Shown: one piece after another, positions 9,111 to 19,100 of the stretch
Layout: each line of letters begins with the position of its first letter
How positions within the stretch are numbered: position 1 is the stretch's first letter
NCBI RefSeq assembly: GCF_026965555.1
Contig: NZ_CP114040.1
Coordinates: 1,922,001 to 1,986,000 of the forward strand
Reading direction: 5' to 3'
DNA length: 64,000 bases
DNA from: Nannocystis punicea
GTDB taxonomy: Bacteria; Myxococcota_A; Polyangia; Nannocystales; Nannocystaceae
Notes under the pieces: generated by a model
The model's input: the letters and a program-made list of their open reading frames with translations, nothing else
Databases searched by the model: none
What the model was told of the DNA's origin: nothing
Position numbers and translations under genes: made by a program

Positions 9111-9519
9111 ACTTGCGGGCGACCACGTCGGCGGTGAGGATCCCCTTGCCGCTGGGGCTCGCGGGGGTCGCATCTTTCTCGAGGGTGATCAGCACCCTGA
9201 ACGCCTTGCTGGGCGAGCTGGCCTCGAGCTGGCCGCGGCGGTCGCCCTCGTCGTAGGCCAGCGCGCCGGCGCGGACGGCCGGCAGATCGCCGGTCACGAG
9301 CCATACGACGAAGGTTGTGGCCTCGGTGTCGAGGCGGGAGGGCGGCGCCAGGTTGGTGACGTCGAGCGTCACCGCGTAGGTGCCGGTCTTGTTCTTCTTG
9401 GCCACGATCGTGGCGTCGGAGCCGAGCGCGGGCGCGCTGGTGGGCGCCTGGACGGTCGTCGAGCAGGCGGTGGCCGAGAGGAGGATAGCGGTGAAGAGGG
9501 GAGCGAGGGCGCGTTTCAT
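9109..9519 (-). CDS. Small lipoprotein of unknown function
   Basis: This 136-residue protein has a lipoprotein signal (MKRALAPLFTAILLSATAC). The mature part looks like a single beta-rich domain with alternating hydrophobics (TYAVTLDVTN, FRVLITLEK). ATG at 9519 is preferred to the TTG six bases further upstream. Its 5' end and upstream region are partly repeated at 9669-9770, where only a broken remnant remains. It is probably an envelope lipoprotein; function is unknown. Confidence 0.7.
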   Translation of the reverse strand: MKRALAPLFTAILLSATACSTTVQAPTSAPALGSDATIVAKKNKTGTYAVTLDVTNLAPPSRLDTEATTFVVWLVTGDLPAVRAGALAYDEGDRRGQLEASSPSKAFRVLITLEKDATPASPSGKGILTADVVARK

Positions 9520-9590
9520 GAGCAAAAATCAGTCTTCGAAGGGTCTGCCGTATTCACACGGCTCGAGGCGAGCGGGTCACACGAAAAATC
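9487..9590. repeat. Direct repeat copy 1: 5' end and upstream region of the lipoprotein gene
   Basis: The stretch from GCGGTGAAGAG through GGGTCACACGAAAAAT is repeated imperfectly at 9669-9770. Shared blocks include GTGAAGAG, CGAGGGCGC, CACACGGC and GGGTCACACGAAAAAT. It covers the first codons of the lipoprotein gene and its probable promoter. Confidence 0.6.
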
Positions 9591-9668
9591 GAGGGTGCTG
9601 CGCGCCGAGGATGTGTGTCAACGCTCGTCCCGGCGGTGTGACGACCGGCCCGTCGCCGGGGCGAGGGG

Positions 9669-9770
9669 TCGCGGTGAAGAGAGGAACGAGGGCGCTGCAT
9701 GAGCCGGGGACGAGCGTCGAGCCGTCTACCGTATGCACACGGCCCGAGTCGTCCGGGTCACACGAAAAAT
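9669..9770 (-). pseudogene. Remnant of a duplicated lipoprotein 5' end
   Basis: This is the second copy of the 9487-9590 segment. It keeps the CAT (minus-strand ATG) followed by Ala/Leu/Val codons and the conserved upstream block, but no continuing lipoprotein frame downstream. It is best read as debris of a local duplication, or as a duplicated promoter that has lost its gene. Confidence 0.45.
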
Positions 9771-9779
9771 TCACGCGTC

Positions 9780-9813
9780 GCGTGGGCGGGCGCGGGCGGG
9801 CGCCCGCCCACGC
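9780..9813. repeat. Perfect 13-bp GC-rich inverted repeat
   Basis: GCGTGGGCGGGCG (9780-9792) is the exact reverse complement of 9801-9813, with an 8-base loop. No T-tract follows on either strand, so intrinsic termination is not shown. Confidence 0.55.
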
Positions 9814-10254
9814 GCACCGCTTGCAGGCGGGCGCGCCCGAGGTCTGCTGACGAGGGGGCCCAGCGCCCGGTTCTGCCGCTCCCGGTGAAATCCGCGGCAT
9901 CGCCGGGTGGCCGCGCAGAAGGAGGAGCGCCGAGCTCGCGGGGCGCGGTCGTTCCGGAGCGGAGCGGCAGCGCGCAGCCAGGCAAGGGCGTCGCTCCGAG
10001 CACTGCGCTCGCATCCAGTGTGTTCGCCGCGGCGGCTTCGAAGCCCATGCGAGTGTTCGCAACGCCGCGGCGAGGAGCAGTTCGTGGTGCGGACCGGCTC
10101 CGCCGCAACCGATCCCGAGCGAGCGAACCAGGCCTGCCGCGCCGTCTCGCGGAGATGGTCCGGCTCTTCCGCGCGCGAGCGAACCGACGAATGGCTCCGC
10201 CGCAGCGCGAGCCGGCCGGAGGATTTGCAAGGCCCCCGGCGCTCTCGTCGAGGG
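9814..10254. other. Gene-free stretch upstream of the first Asp/Lys-repeat gene
   Basis: No frame here has a convincing start, ribosome binding site or domain. Arg/Ser-rich frames on both strands look like noise of high GC. Short GGCTCCGCCGCA and GAGCGAACC blocks recur around 10095-10210. I see no other structure. Confidence 0.4.
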
Positions 10255-10267
10255 AGCGTGAGCGGGG

Positions 10268-10349
10268 TCAATGCTCGTCGTTGCCGCGTCTGCGACATGT
10301 CGCGTATTCGGGGCGACCCGGTGGAACACCCCCAGAGGAGGAATCTCCA
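10268..10349 (+). promoter_or_regulatory. Conserved upstream region of the Asp/Lys-repeat gene with 12-bp palindrome
   Basis: From 10268 this segment matches the region upstream of the paralogue (from 11755) for about 40 bp. TTGCCG (10281-10286) and TATTCG (10305-10310), 18 bp apart, resemble -35/-10 boxes. The perfect palindrome GCGACATGTCGC (10292-10303) lies between them and is also intact in the paralogue at 11780-11791. This is the arrangement of a repressor operator (inference). AGGAGG at 10335-10340 precedes the GTG start. Confidence 0.45.
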
Positions 10350-10988
10350 GTGAACTACACGACGATCGTGATGAGCGGCCTGCTATGCACAATCCCGTAT
10401 AAGCAAGATTTCGATTGTAACGTCGACCCGAAGGACGACGACGACAAGGACGACGACGACAAGGACGACGACGACAAGGACGACGACGACAAGGACGAGC
10501 TGTACTGGGCCGAGGGACCGCAGGTGAACGTGCCCGTGGAGGATCTCGTCGGCTGGTCCGAGTGCTTCGCGAATCTCTACAGCGAGAGCGAGCCCGGCCT
10601 CACCCAGGACATTCTCGGCCAGGATTGCACCGGGTCCAAGCTCCTGATGGCCTGCCGCCCGGTCGGCGCGGACACCTTCCAGCTGCTGGCGATGGGCGAG
10701 CGCGCCGACGTGCTGTTCGACACCGGCGCTCAACCCAACGGCACGCACGAGGCCAACGGCGTCGCCTGGTACTTCAGCGCCGACTTTTCGTGGGGCTTCG
10801 CGGCCGCTGGTGACGCCGTGAATCGTTCGACGTGCGACTCTGTCGGCAATGGCCCGGAGACCAACTCGGATCTGCGCCTGTGTTGGCACACCGGCTCGGA
10901 CCAGATCCGCGGCGGCTGGCGCTGCGGCGACGATGATCTGCTCAATGATTCAAATGCCTTCGAGAGGTTCATTTTCGAGGCCGATTGA
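10350..10988 (+). CDS. Asp/Lys-repeat (DDDDK)n protein with Trp/Cys-rich C-terminal domain, copy 1
   Basis: This 212-residue protein starts at GTG 10350, nine bases after a strong AGGAGG. After about 25 residues that could act as a short export signal (IVMSGLLCTIPY) comes a linker of four tandem DDDDK units encoded by 15-bp repeats. The C-terminal domain of about 160 residues has conserved Trp, Cys and Gly positions (ELYWAEGP, NGVAWYFSADFSWGFA, RLCWHT, GGWRCG) and looks like a secreted globular domain. It is paralogous to the gene at 11837. I do not recognise the domain. The acidic linker suggests calcium or cation binding (inference). Confidence 0.8.
   Translation: MNYTTIVMSGLLCTIPYKQDFDCNVDPKDDDDKDDDDKDDDDKDDDDKDELYWAEGPQVNVPVEDLVGWSECFANLYSESEPGLTQDILGQDCTGSKLLMACRPVGADTFQLLAMGERADVLFDTGAQPNGTHEANGVAWYFSADFSWGFAAAGDAVNRSTCDSVGNGPETNSDLRLCWHTGSDQIRGGWRCGDDDLLNDSNAFERFIFEAD
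10430..10496 (+). repeat. 15-bp tandem repeat encoding DDDDK units
   Basis: GACGACGACGACAAG-type 15-mers are repeated four times head to tail within the gene. They give DDDDK units, and the tract is an expandable microsatellite. The paralogue at 11937-12010 has a different unit number and a longer pure GAC run, showing that the tract changes length. Confidence 0.85.
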
Positions 10989-11099
10989 GGACGTACCTGG
11001 ACGCTCCATGCTGTCGAATATCGTCGGAGCATCCACGGTGGCTCCCGAGATGCTCCGAGCGGACGCCGCGTCCGCCTCGGCGCGATCGTCGAGGGCGTG

Positions 11100-11338
11100 A
11101 TACGGGTCTCGTCCATGTGGCGCGACGACGCGGCCCGAGGGCGAGCGCTTGCTGCAGGCCGGTCCGCCAGTCGTGCCGCACGTGGGTGATGGCTCGCGGT
11201 GGCTCGCGTGTCTCGGCCGCGCGTGGCCGAACACGCTCGCAGCGGAGCGGCGCGACGGCGACCTCGCGCGAATCGGCGTCGTCGGTGCTGGGCGACGAAC
11301 TCGAATCAGGTCTGTCGGGCTGCGGTCCTGCGAGTCGC
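11100..11338. other. Intergenic DNA within the duplicated unit, no gene seen
   Basis: Between the first Asp/Lys-repeat gene and the OmpA-gene remnant no frame has coding character. The position corresponds to the short spacer 12509-12741 of the intact second unit, plus extra diverged sequence that may derive from the lost 3' part of the OmpA gene. Confidence 0.35.
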
Positions 11339-11665
11339 GGAGGCTGTCGCCGTCGACGTCGCGGTCGGGACAGCCATCGGGCCGGCCGCCGGCCTCGTCC
11401 GGGCAGGGGCCTCGTCATGGATCCTGCTGTCGCGGTCGCGCGGTCCGGTCGACCTTCTCGACCGCCGGGCGGGCTGCTCGTGCGCGAGCGCGAGCGAGGC
11501 GCCGGCGAGCACTCGAGGTGGCTGGGGCCGTCGCCCCGCTGCGCGGTCTGGGCGGCGCTCGAGCGGCGGACGTCGAGGCGAGCAGCGATTGGCGCGGAAC
11601 TTCACGCCGCCGTCACGGCGGATGTCGATGTCCTTGCCGGCGAGCTCGGGTCGCGAGCGTAGCTC
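11339..11665 (-). pseudogene. Decayed copy of the TSP3-OmpA gene
   Basis: This segment aligns along its length with about 13350-13690 of the intact TSP3-OmpA gene. Shared blocks include GTCGCGGTCGGGACAGCC, the CCGGTCGACCTTCTCGACCG block, GAGCGAGGCGCCGGCGAG and GGAACTTCACGCCG. Small indels break the reading frame. The TSP3 repeats and the beta-barrel end are the parts represented; the OmpA C-terminal domain is gone. It lies in the same place and orientation relative to copy 1 of the Asp/Lys-repeat gene as the intact OmpA gene does to copy 2. Confidence 0.75.
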
Positions 11666-11754
11666 GCCGCTGACTTTCTTCGCCGCGGCGCAGCGCCGAC
11701 GGACGACCGCGGAACGCCGTGCGCCTCGGATCGTCGCTGCGGAACGTGAGCAGC

Positions 11755-11836
11755 GTCAATGCTCGTCGTTGCCGTGTCTGCGACATGTCGCAGATTGGAG
11801 CGGGCCAGGTGGATATCACCGGCGGAGAGAACTTCC
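11755..11836 (+). promoter_or_regulatory. Conserved upstream region of the second Asp/Lys-repeat gene
   Basis: The segment repeats the 10268 region, including TTGCCG (11769-11774) and the intact palindrome GCGACATGTCGC (11780-11791). Sequence downstream of the palindrome diverges. GGCGGAGAG (11821-11829) is the nearest purine-rich tract before the GTG at 11837. Confidence 0.4.
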
Positions 11837-12508
<672 letters not shown>

Positions 12509-12741
12509 CGAGACAACACGGGAGTTCGCCACGGCGCGCGTCTGCGGAGCGTCCGAGCCGGCGGCCGAGATGCACGGGTGAAGGCCGCGGTCGTCGTCGG
12601 CGCGCCAGGGCCGGCGTTCGTGCGGTGCGGAGCTTCGAAGGACGACGACGCGCCGGTACGTCCTGCAGGCCGACCTGCAGGTCGCGGCGCGCGTCGGCGA
12701 GTTCGCCGGCGCGCGCGTGGCCTGCGTGCGCGCGCGACGAA

Positions 12742-14118
12742 TCAGTCGGTGAGGAGCTTGTACTCGATGCGGCGGTTGGTCGCGCGGCCCTTCGCGGTCT
12801 TGTTGTCGGCGATCGGCTCGTCGGGCCCGGCGCCGCGGATCCGCAGGCGCTCGGCGGCGATGCCCGCGGCGACGAGGTAGTCGCGGACCGCCTCGGCGCG
12901 CCGGCGCGACAGCTCGACGTTGACCTCGCGCGAGCCGGTGTTGTCGGTGTGGCCGACGATCTCGACGCGGAGATCGGGGAAGTCCTTGAGCACCTGCACC
13001 GTGCCTTCCATCGTCTGCTTCGATTTCGGCTTGATGGTGGCCTTGCCGAGGTCGAAGTAGATGCCCTTGATCACGCCGGTGAAGCGGGTGACGGCGGCGG
13101 GCAGCTCGTCGGGGCAACCGTCGGTGTCCTCGAAGCCGTTGCGGGTCTCGGGCTGATCGACGCACCTGTCGTCGGGGTCGAGGATCTTGTCGCCATCGCT
13201 GTCGCGGATCGGGCAACCATCGGGGGCGACGCCGGGCTCCTCGGGGCACTTGTCGTCGGGGTCGAGGAAGCCGTCGCGGTCGCGGTCGGGCGGCGGACAG
13301 CCGTCGGGTTCGACGCCGGGGACGGTCGGACAGCGGTCCTTCGAGTCGAAGATGCCGTCGCCGTCGGAGTCGCGGTCGGGGCAGCCGTCGGGCAGGTCGC
13401 CGGGCTCGTCCGGGCAGCGGTCGGCGTCATTGAGCACACCGTCGCGGTCGCGGTCCGGGTCGACCTTCTCGACCGGACGCGCGGGTTTCTTGCGCCCGAG
13501 GGTGAGCGAGGCGCCGGCGAGGACCTCGAGGTGGCTGGTGCCGTCGCCCTGCTGCGCGGCCTGGGCGGCGATGAGGTGGCGGACGTCGAGGCGCAGCGCG
13601 AGCAGGCGATTGACGTGGAACTTCACGCCGGCGCCGTAATGGCCGATCGGGTCGATGTCCCTGCCGGCGACCTCGGGCTTCGAGCGCAGGCCCATGAGGC
13701 CGTAGCCGCCGAGCAGGAACGGCACCACGCGGAAGAACGGCAATTGCAGGATCGCGTGGCCGCGGAAGGCGTAGAGGAAGGCGCTGCCGCCGGGGTCGTA
13801 GGTGACCGGCAAGGCGCCGAACTCGAGCTCCGCGCCGAGGAAGCTCAGCGGGAAGTAGGCCGCCCGCACGCCGCCCTCGAACGAGGGTCGGCGCAGCGGC
13901 TCCTGCGGGGCGGTCGCGGGGTCGTAGAAATCGTGGTAGCGCGCGAATACTGCCAGGCCGAGGAAGATGCCGAGCTCGGCGGTGTTGCGCTCGGGCCGGA
14001 ACCGACGGATCGCCGAATCCCCGGCCTCCTTGGCCTTCTCGGCCGCGCCGGCCTCGGTCATCGGGGCGCCGGCCACCACGAGCGCGGCGAGGAGCGTGAC
14101 CCTGCGTGTCGTCTTCAA
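12742..14118 (-). CDS. OmpA-family outer-membrane protein with thrombospondin type 3 repeats
   Basis: This 458-residue protein has a signal peptide (to about residue 24), an N-terminal beta-barrel-like region (about 40-215), a run of five TSP3 calcium-binding repeats (about 225-345; DRDRDGVLNDADRCP, DSDGDGIFDSKDRCP) and a C-terminal OmpA peptidoglycan-binding domain (about 350-458) with IVGHTDNTGS and ELSRRRAEAVRDYL. It should tie the outer membrane to peptidoglycan. The start is TTG 14118, with GGAG seven bases upstream; no ATG lies nearby in frame. A broken duplicate is at 11339-11665. Confidence 0.92.
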   Translation of the reverse strand: MKTTRRVTLLAALVVAGAPMTEAGAAEKAKEAGDSAIRRFRPERNTAELGIFLGLAVFARYHDFYDPATAPQEPLRRPSFEGGVRAAYFPLSFLGAELEFGALPVTYDPGGSAFLYAFRGHAILQLPFFRVVPFLLGGYGLMGLRSKPEVAGRDIDPIGHYGAGVKFHVNRLLALRLDVRHLIAAQAAQQGDGTSHLEVLAGASLTLGRKKPARPVEKVDPDRDRDGVLNDADRCPDEPGDLPDGCPDRDSDGDGIFDSKDRCPTVPGVEPDGCPPPDRDRDGFLDPDDKCPEEPGVAPDGCPIRDSDGDKILDPDDRCVDQPETRNGFEDTDGCPDELPAAVTRFTGVIKGIYFDLGKATIKPKSKQTMEGTVQVLKDFPDLRVEIVGHTDNTGSREVNVELSRRRAEAVRDYLVAAGIAAERLRIRGAGPDEPIADNKTAKGRATNRRIEYKLLTD

Positions 14119-14236
14119 TGCCGTTCTCCTTCGAATCGACGTGGTTTCACAGCGATGTCCGAGCTTCCGACGGGCTCGACCGCACAGGCGGCGGTCGAGC
14201 TCCGCTCGGTCCAGGCCGCAGGGCGCGGCGACGAGG

Positions 14237-15229
14237 TCAGAGCACGAACCCGAAGATCGGGCACACGGCCAGGCCGCATTCGCCGAGCAGGCCGCATTCG
14301 CCGAGGACGTTGTTGACCGTGTTGAGGAGGGTGACCAGGGTGATGTTGCACTGCAGGCTGCAGGTGACCGCGTTCCCGCCCATCTCCGCGCAGCCCAGCA
14401 GGCACAGACAGTCGGCGTCCTCGTTGCACTCGATCCAGGCGTCGCAGCAGTTGGCCTTGAGGCAGGCGTCGCAGTTGCTGTCGCCCGGCGCGGGCTCGCA
14501 CAGGCCGGCGGTGTCACTGTCGCTGACAGTACCCATGGAGTCGGTGCCGTTGCTGTCGCTGACGGTGCCGACGGAATCGGTGCCGTTGCTGTCGCTGACG
14601 GTGCCGACGGAATCGGTGCCGTTGCTGTCGCTGGCGGTGCCGACGGAATCGGTGCCGTTGCTGTCGCTGACGGTGCCCATGGTGCCGACGGAGTCGGTGC
14701 CGACGGAGTCGCTGATGGTGCCCATGGTGCCGACAGTGTCGCTGACGGTGCCCATGGTGCCGACAGTGTCGCTGACGGTGCCGACGGAGTCTGTGCCGTT
14801 GGAGTCGCTGACAGTGCCGACGGAGTCTGTGCCGTTGGAGTCGCTGACGGTGCCGACGGAGTCGCTGACGGTGCCGACGGAGTCCGTGTTGGAATTGCTG
14901 GCCGGACCGTTGGAGTCCGTGACCGAATCGGTGCCGACGGAGTCGGTCGCGGAGATCTGCCCTTCGGTGGGCACGGTGCCTTGAGAGTCCGAATTGGACT
15001 CGGAGCCGCTCTGGCTGCTGTCCGTGGCGGAGGCGGACACGGTCGCGCTGGCGCTCGCGCTCGCGCTCGCGGTCTCGGTGGCGGACGCGGGGCCGGCGGA
15101 GCCGGCCGAGTCCGACGCAGTATCGCTGGCGCCGGAGTCGATCAATTGGTCACTGTTGCAGGCGTAACCCCCGAACATCAGCGAGGCGGCCAAAGCACAT
15201 CTGCGTAGTTCATTTCGCCGTTTGTACAT
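14237..15229 (-). CDS. Serine/aspartate-rich repeat lipoprotein with Cys-rich C-terminal domain
   Basis: This 330-residue protein has a lipoprotein signal (lipobox LMFGGYAC). A low-complexity region (about 28-235) follows, built of SDSNGTDSVGTV-like 12-residue units, then a compact C-terminal domain with about 14 cysteines (CEPAPGDSNCDACLKANCC onward). The repeats probably form a flexible or glycosylated stalk holding the disulfide-bonded head away from the outer membrane. Similar Ser/Thr linkers after lipoboxes are widespread in Nannocystaceae. The Cys-rich head resembles in style, not clearly in sequence, the protein at 47382. Function is unknown. Confidence 0.8.
   Translation of the reverse strand: MYKRRNELRRCALAASLMFGGYACNSDQLIDSGASDTASDSAGSAGPASATETASASASASATVSASATDSSQSGSESNSDSQGTVPTEGQISATDSVGTDSVTDSNGPASNSNTDSVGTVSDSVGTVSDSNGTDSVGTVSDSNGTDSVGTVSDTVGTMGTVSDTVGTMGTISDSVGTDSVGTMGTVSDSNGTDSVGTASDSNGTDSVGTVSDSNGTDSVGTVSDSNGTDSMGTVSDSDTAGLCEPAPGDSNCDACLKANCCDAWIECNEDADCLCLLGCAEMGGNAVTCSLQCNITLVTLLNTVNNVLGECGLLGECGLAVCPIFGFVL
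14520..14935 (-). repeat. In-gene tandem repeats, about 36 bp with 12/24-bp variants
   Basis: Units of the GTCGCTGACGGTGCCGACGG type with interspersed ATGGTGCCGAC variants repeat more than ten times. They remain in frame, so unit number can vary without frameshift. Confidence 0.8.
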
Positions 15230-15239
15230 ACTCCGATCC

Positions 15240-16090
15240 TCCCCCGGCGTCGCACACAGGGGCGGCGCCTCTCACCATTTCGCGTGCGACCCTCTCATGG
15301 CTCAGATCCTCGGTCAAGCGCCAATCCAAAGCCGACATCGCAGCCGGTCCGCAGTTGTGCGGCGCGCCACAAGCGGCGGAGATTCCCGCGATTCGCGGCG
15401 ATCGAAGCGGGCCCGATCGTTACGGCCAGCGCCGCTCCGGCGGCCGCTTCCTACCCGGCGGCGCAAGATGCGGCGATCTCCGAGAGAGGCGCCGGGTGAG
15501 CTCGTCCGGTAGGGGACTCTGCCAGTATCCGCGCCACGGCACACATCGCAGCATGAATTGTTTCTCGCTAACGATGTTATCATTTCACTGATGAGAGACG
15601 ATCGCCGTCGGGCGAATCGACGAAGCGGACTCTGCAGCAGAGATCAAGCGAATCCGAGGAGTCGAAGCATTCACGGCCCGGACAAACTCTCGACAATCGT
15701 TATATGCGAGGAGCGCGGGAGCGAGCGCGCGGCGGGTCCGACGGGGTCGTGTCCGCGTCCGCGGCGGCGCGGACCGATGTGCGGACGGGCGACCGTTGCC
15801 CGCAATGAGCCGGCGCGGCCAGAGACCGGCGGCGGTGTTGAATTGTCCGACACGAGGGCGCGACGACGCGTCGGGGCCGTCGGGACAGATGAATCGGAGT
15901 TCACCGTCGGCCGCTTCGCATTGCCGAATAACGACGTTCAATTGGACTTGAGAACGTGTTCCATCGAGACGAGGCGATCGCGGCCGCTGAAATTCGTCTG
16001 CACGCGAGTTAATGTGGAGATTCTCGGCGCTGACCGGCGGTCGCTTGATCGGTTGGAGCGCGTCTTGTAAGACTCCGGAAGGCCGCCGGA
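15240..16090. other. Gene-free region upstream of the second kinase
   Basis: No frame here has a plausible start plus coding character. The segment 15545-15600 is unusually AT-rich for this DNA (TTGTTTCTCGCTAACGATG region) and is a candidate promoter zone. The minus-strand frame 15585-16094 has no domain and an atypical composition. Confidence 0.35.
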
Positions 16091-16100
16091 CCAAGTCGCC

Positions 16101-19100
16101 GTGGATTCACCTCACCGCCCGATTCCCGGCGCCTGGGATCATTTCCCGGAGCTCGATCTGCACCGCCTCGATTTGGCGGCGCGGATCCTCGCGCGCAAGT
16201 CCGCGCCCTGCGAGTCGCGCGACCTGCTGGTCCAGGCCGGTTCGGAGCTGACGCGCGCGGCCGACGAGGTCACCGTGCTCGCGGCGATCGCCGCGCTCAT
16301 CCGCATCAGCGCGGCCGGGGTGACCTCCCTGGACGCGTCGAACGAGGCGACGATCCGCGAGCACGCGGCGCGGCTGCTCGAGGCGCTCGACGATCCCGAC
16401 GACGTCGCGCTGGTGCGCGGGTGGCTGCGGCACGTGCCGTGGCAGCGGGTCGGGATCACCACGCTGCGACGGATCCGCCGCGCCCTCCGTCGCGGGCTGG
16501 CTGCCGGGCCGCCCCGTGTGGCGGTGTCCGACACCGACGGATGGGGCGACCTGCTCGACGCGCTGGCGCGTACGCTGGCAGTGGAGCGAGATAAAGAGGT
16601 ATGGCTCGACGCGGCCGAGAGCGAGCCGGACCCCGCGGGGCTGACGCGACGGGCCGAGTCGACGCGGGCGCTGCTGCGCGAGGGCGCGGCGCTGGTCCGC
16701 GCGGCCGCCCCGACCCACAGCACGGTGAGCACGCAGTCGGGCCAGACGGTGCGGGTGACGCCGCGAATCGTCGCCGTCCAGCCGGGTGAGACGATCGGCC
16801 GCTTCACGGTGCTCGAGCGGCTCGGCAGCGGGGCGATGGGGGTGGTCTATTCGGCCTACGACCCCGAGCTCGACCGCAAGATCGCGCTGAAGATCCTGCA
16901 CACCCGCAGCCAGGACAGCTCGGCCCGCGGCAACGCCCGCCTGCTGCGCGAGGCCCAGGCGATGGCCCGACTGTCGCATCCCAACGTGGTGGTGGTCCAC
17001 GACGTCGGGATGCACCGGCAGGACGTGTTCCTCGCCATGGAATTCATCCGCGGCAAGACGCTGCAGGCCTTTTCCGAGGAGCGCGCCCGCAGCTGGCAAG
17101 AAGTGGTGAGCGTGTACCGCCAGGCCGGCGCGGGCCTGGCCGCCGCGCACGCGGCCGGGCTGGTCCACCGCGACTTCAAGCCGGCCAACGCGATCCTCGG
17201 CGAGGACGGCCGCGTGCGCGTGCTCGACTTCGGCCTGTGTGCCAGCACGACCACCCGCATCGAGCCCAACCTGCGCGCGGGGTCAGGCGCCGAATTGCCG
17301 CTGTGGGTCGGCCGCGAATTCGTCGGTACGCCCGCGTACATGTCGCCGGAACAGTTCCGCGCCGAGGCCGTCGGCGCGGCCTCCGATCAATTCAGCTTTT
17401 GCGTGGCCCTCTACGAGGCGCTCTACGGCCAGCGCCCGTTCGCCGGCGAGACGACGCAGAGCATCGCGCTGTCGGTCGGCTACGGCGAGGTACGGGCGCC
17501 GCCGGCAGGCGCCCACGTGCCGGCGTGGTTGCTGGCGGTGGTCGCCCGCGGCCTGCGGGTCGAGCCGGAGGCGCGCTGGCCTGCGATGGAGGAGCTGCTG
17601 CGGGCCCTCGACCGCAGCCGCACGCGCGTGCGGCCGACGCTGGTCGCGGCGAGCCTGGCGGCGCTCCTGGCCGGCGCGGGCGGCTATTTGGCGGCCAAGC
17701 CGGCGCCGCCGGTCGACGAGACGTGCAATGGTTCGGGCCAGGAGATCGCGGCGATCTGGGGCGCGCGCGAGCGCGAGGAGATCGATCGCCGATTCGCAGG
17801 CCTCGGCCCGTATCACTCGATGGAGCTGTGGCCGCCGGTCGCGGCGGCGCTCGACAGCTACGCGGGCGGGTGGATGAGCGCGCACAAAGAGGCGTGCCTG
17901 GCCCACCGCCGCGGCGAGAATTCGGAGGTGCTGCTCGACCAGCGAATGGTGTGCCTGGCCCAGCGCAAGGCCGGTCTGCGCGAGGCGATCGCGGTGCTGC
18001 GCGCGGCCGACGGCGAGGTTGCGGCGCGCGGGCTCGAGATCATCCGCGGCGTGCCGCCGGTCGACGATTGCGCCGACCTGCGCGCGCTGGCCAGCGAGGC
18101 GCCGCTGCCCGAAGATCCGGAGCAGCGGGCGGCGCTGGCCGAGCAGCGGGCGCGGCTCGAGCGGGTCGGCGCGCTCGACCGCGCCGGTCGCGAGGTGGCG
18201 GCGATCGAGCTGGCGGAGGAGGTGGTGGCCAGCGCAGAGGCCCGCAGCTCGCGGCCGGCGCTGGCGGAGGCGCTGCTCGCCCGCGCCCGCCTGACGATTC
18301 ACATGAACAGCCGCTGGGCCGAGGACGAGGCGCTGCTGACCCGCGCCTATTTGACGGCCTTCGGGGCGAAGGTCGACGAGACTGCGCTCGAGGCGTTGGC
18401 GCTGCGGATCCACCGGCGCAGCCGCGAGATCGGTCAGGCCGAGCAGACGCGCGAGGACATCGCCCTGGCCCGCGAATTCGCGGCCCGCCTGCAGGGCCCG
18501 CCGCGCCTGTCGGGCCTGGTGCTGAACAGCATGGGCTCGGCGCTGCTGGCCATCGGCGACCTGCACCAGGCGGAGGTGACCCTGCGCGAGGCGCTGGCGG
18601 TGCGGATGGCCGCCCTGGGCCCGCGCCACGTCGACGTCGGCTTCACGCTGAGCAACCTGGCGCTGGTGGTCTCCGGCGCGGCCGAGCGCGAGACACTGGT
18701 GCTGCGAGCGCTCGAGATCTTCGAGACCGAGCTCGGGCCGGCCCACCCGCACAGCGCGGTGATCCGGATCGTCGCCAGCGTCTCGCTCACCGACCCGCGG
18801 ATGGCCGCGGAGGTGCTGGAGCGCGGCTGTTCGGTGCTCGAGCGATTCGCCGCCGACCGTCCGGCCCAGCGGGCGATGTGCCTGGCCCACCTCGGCCAGC
18901 GCCACGAGGAGGCGGGCGAGCTGGCGCCGGCCCGCTCGGCCTGGCGCGAGGCGGTGGCGCTGGTCCGTCGGTTGGCGCCCGAGGACGCCGCGATGACGCG
19001 CGCGGAGCTGGCGTTGATCCGCGGCTACGCGGCGCTCCGCCTCGGGCCCGCGGGCGACGAGATCGCGGCGCTGCGGGCCGCCTTCGCCCCGTCGGGCGCG

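Noticed and set aside
10430..10496. DDDDK repeats as FLAG/enterokinase tag or vector contamination
   Set aside because: The repeats sit inside a gene with a diverged genomic paralogue 1.5 kb away that has different unit numbers, and flanking DNA is native in character.
12742..14517. 591-codon version of the OmpA protein
   Set aside because: The extra N-terminal part overlaps the serine-repeat lipoprotein gene out of frame; a signal peptide begins at TTG 14118 with a good ribosome binding site.
14520..14935. CRISPR array
   Set aside because: Repeats are contiguous, in frame and protein-coding, with no spacers of unique sequence.
15585..16094. 169-codon minus-strand gene
   Set aside because: Atypical composition, no motif and no clear ribosome binding site; the region is better read as intergenic.
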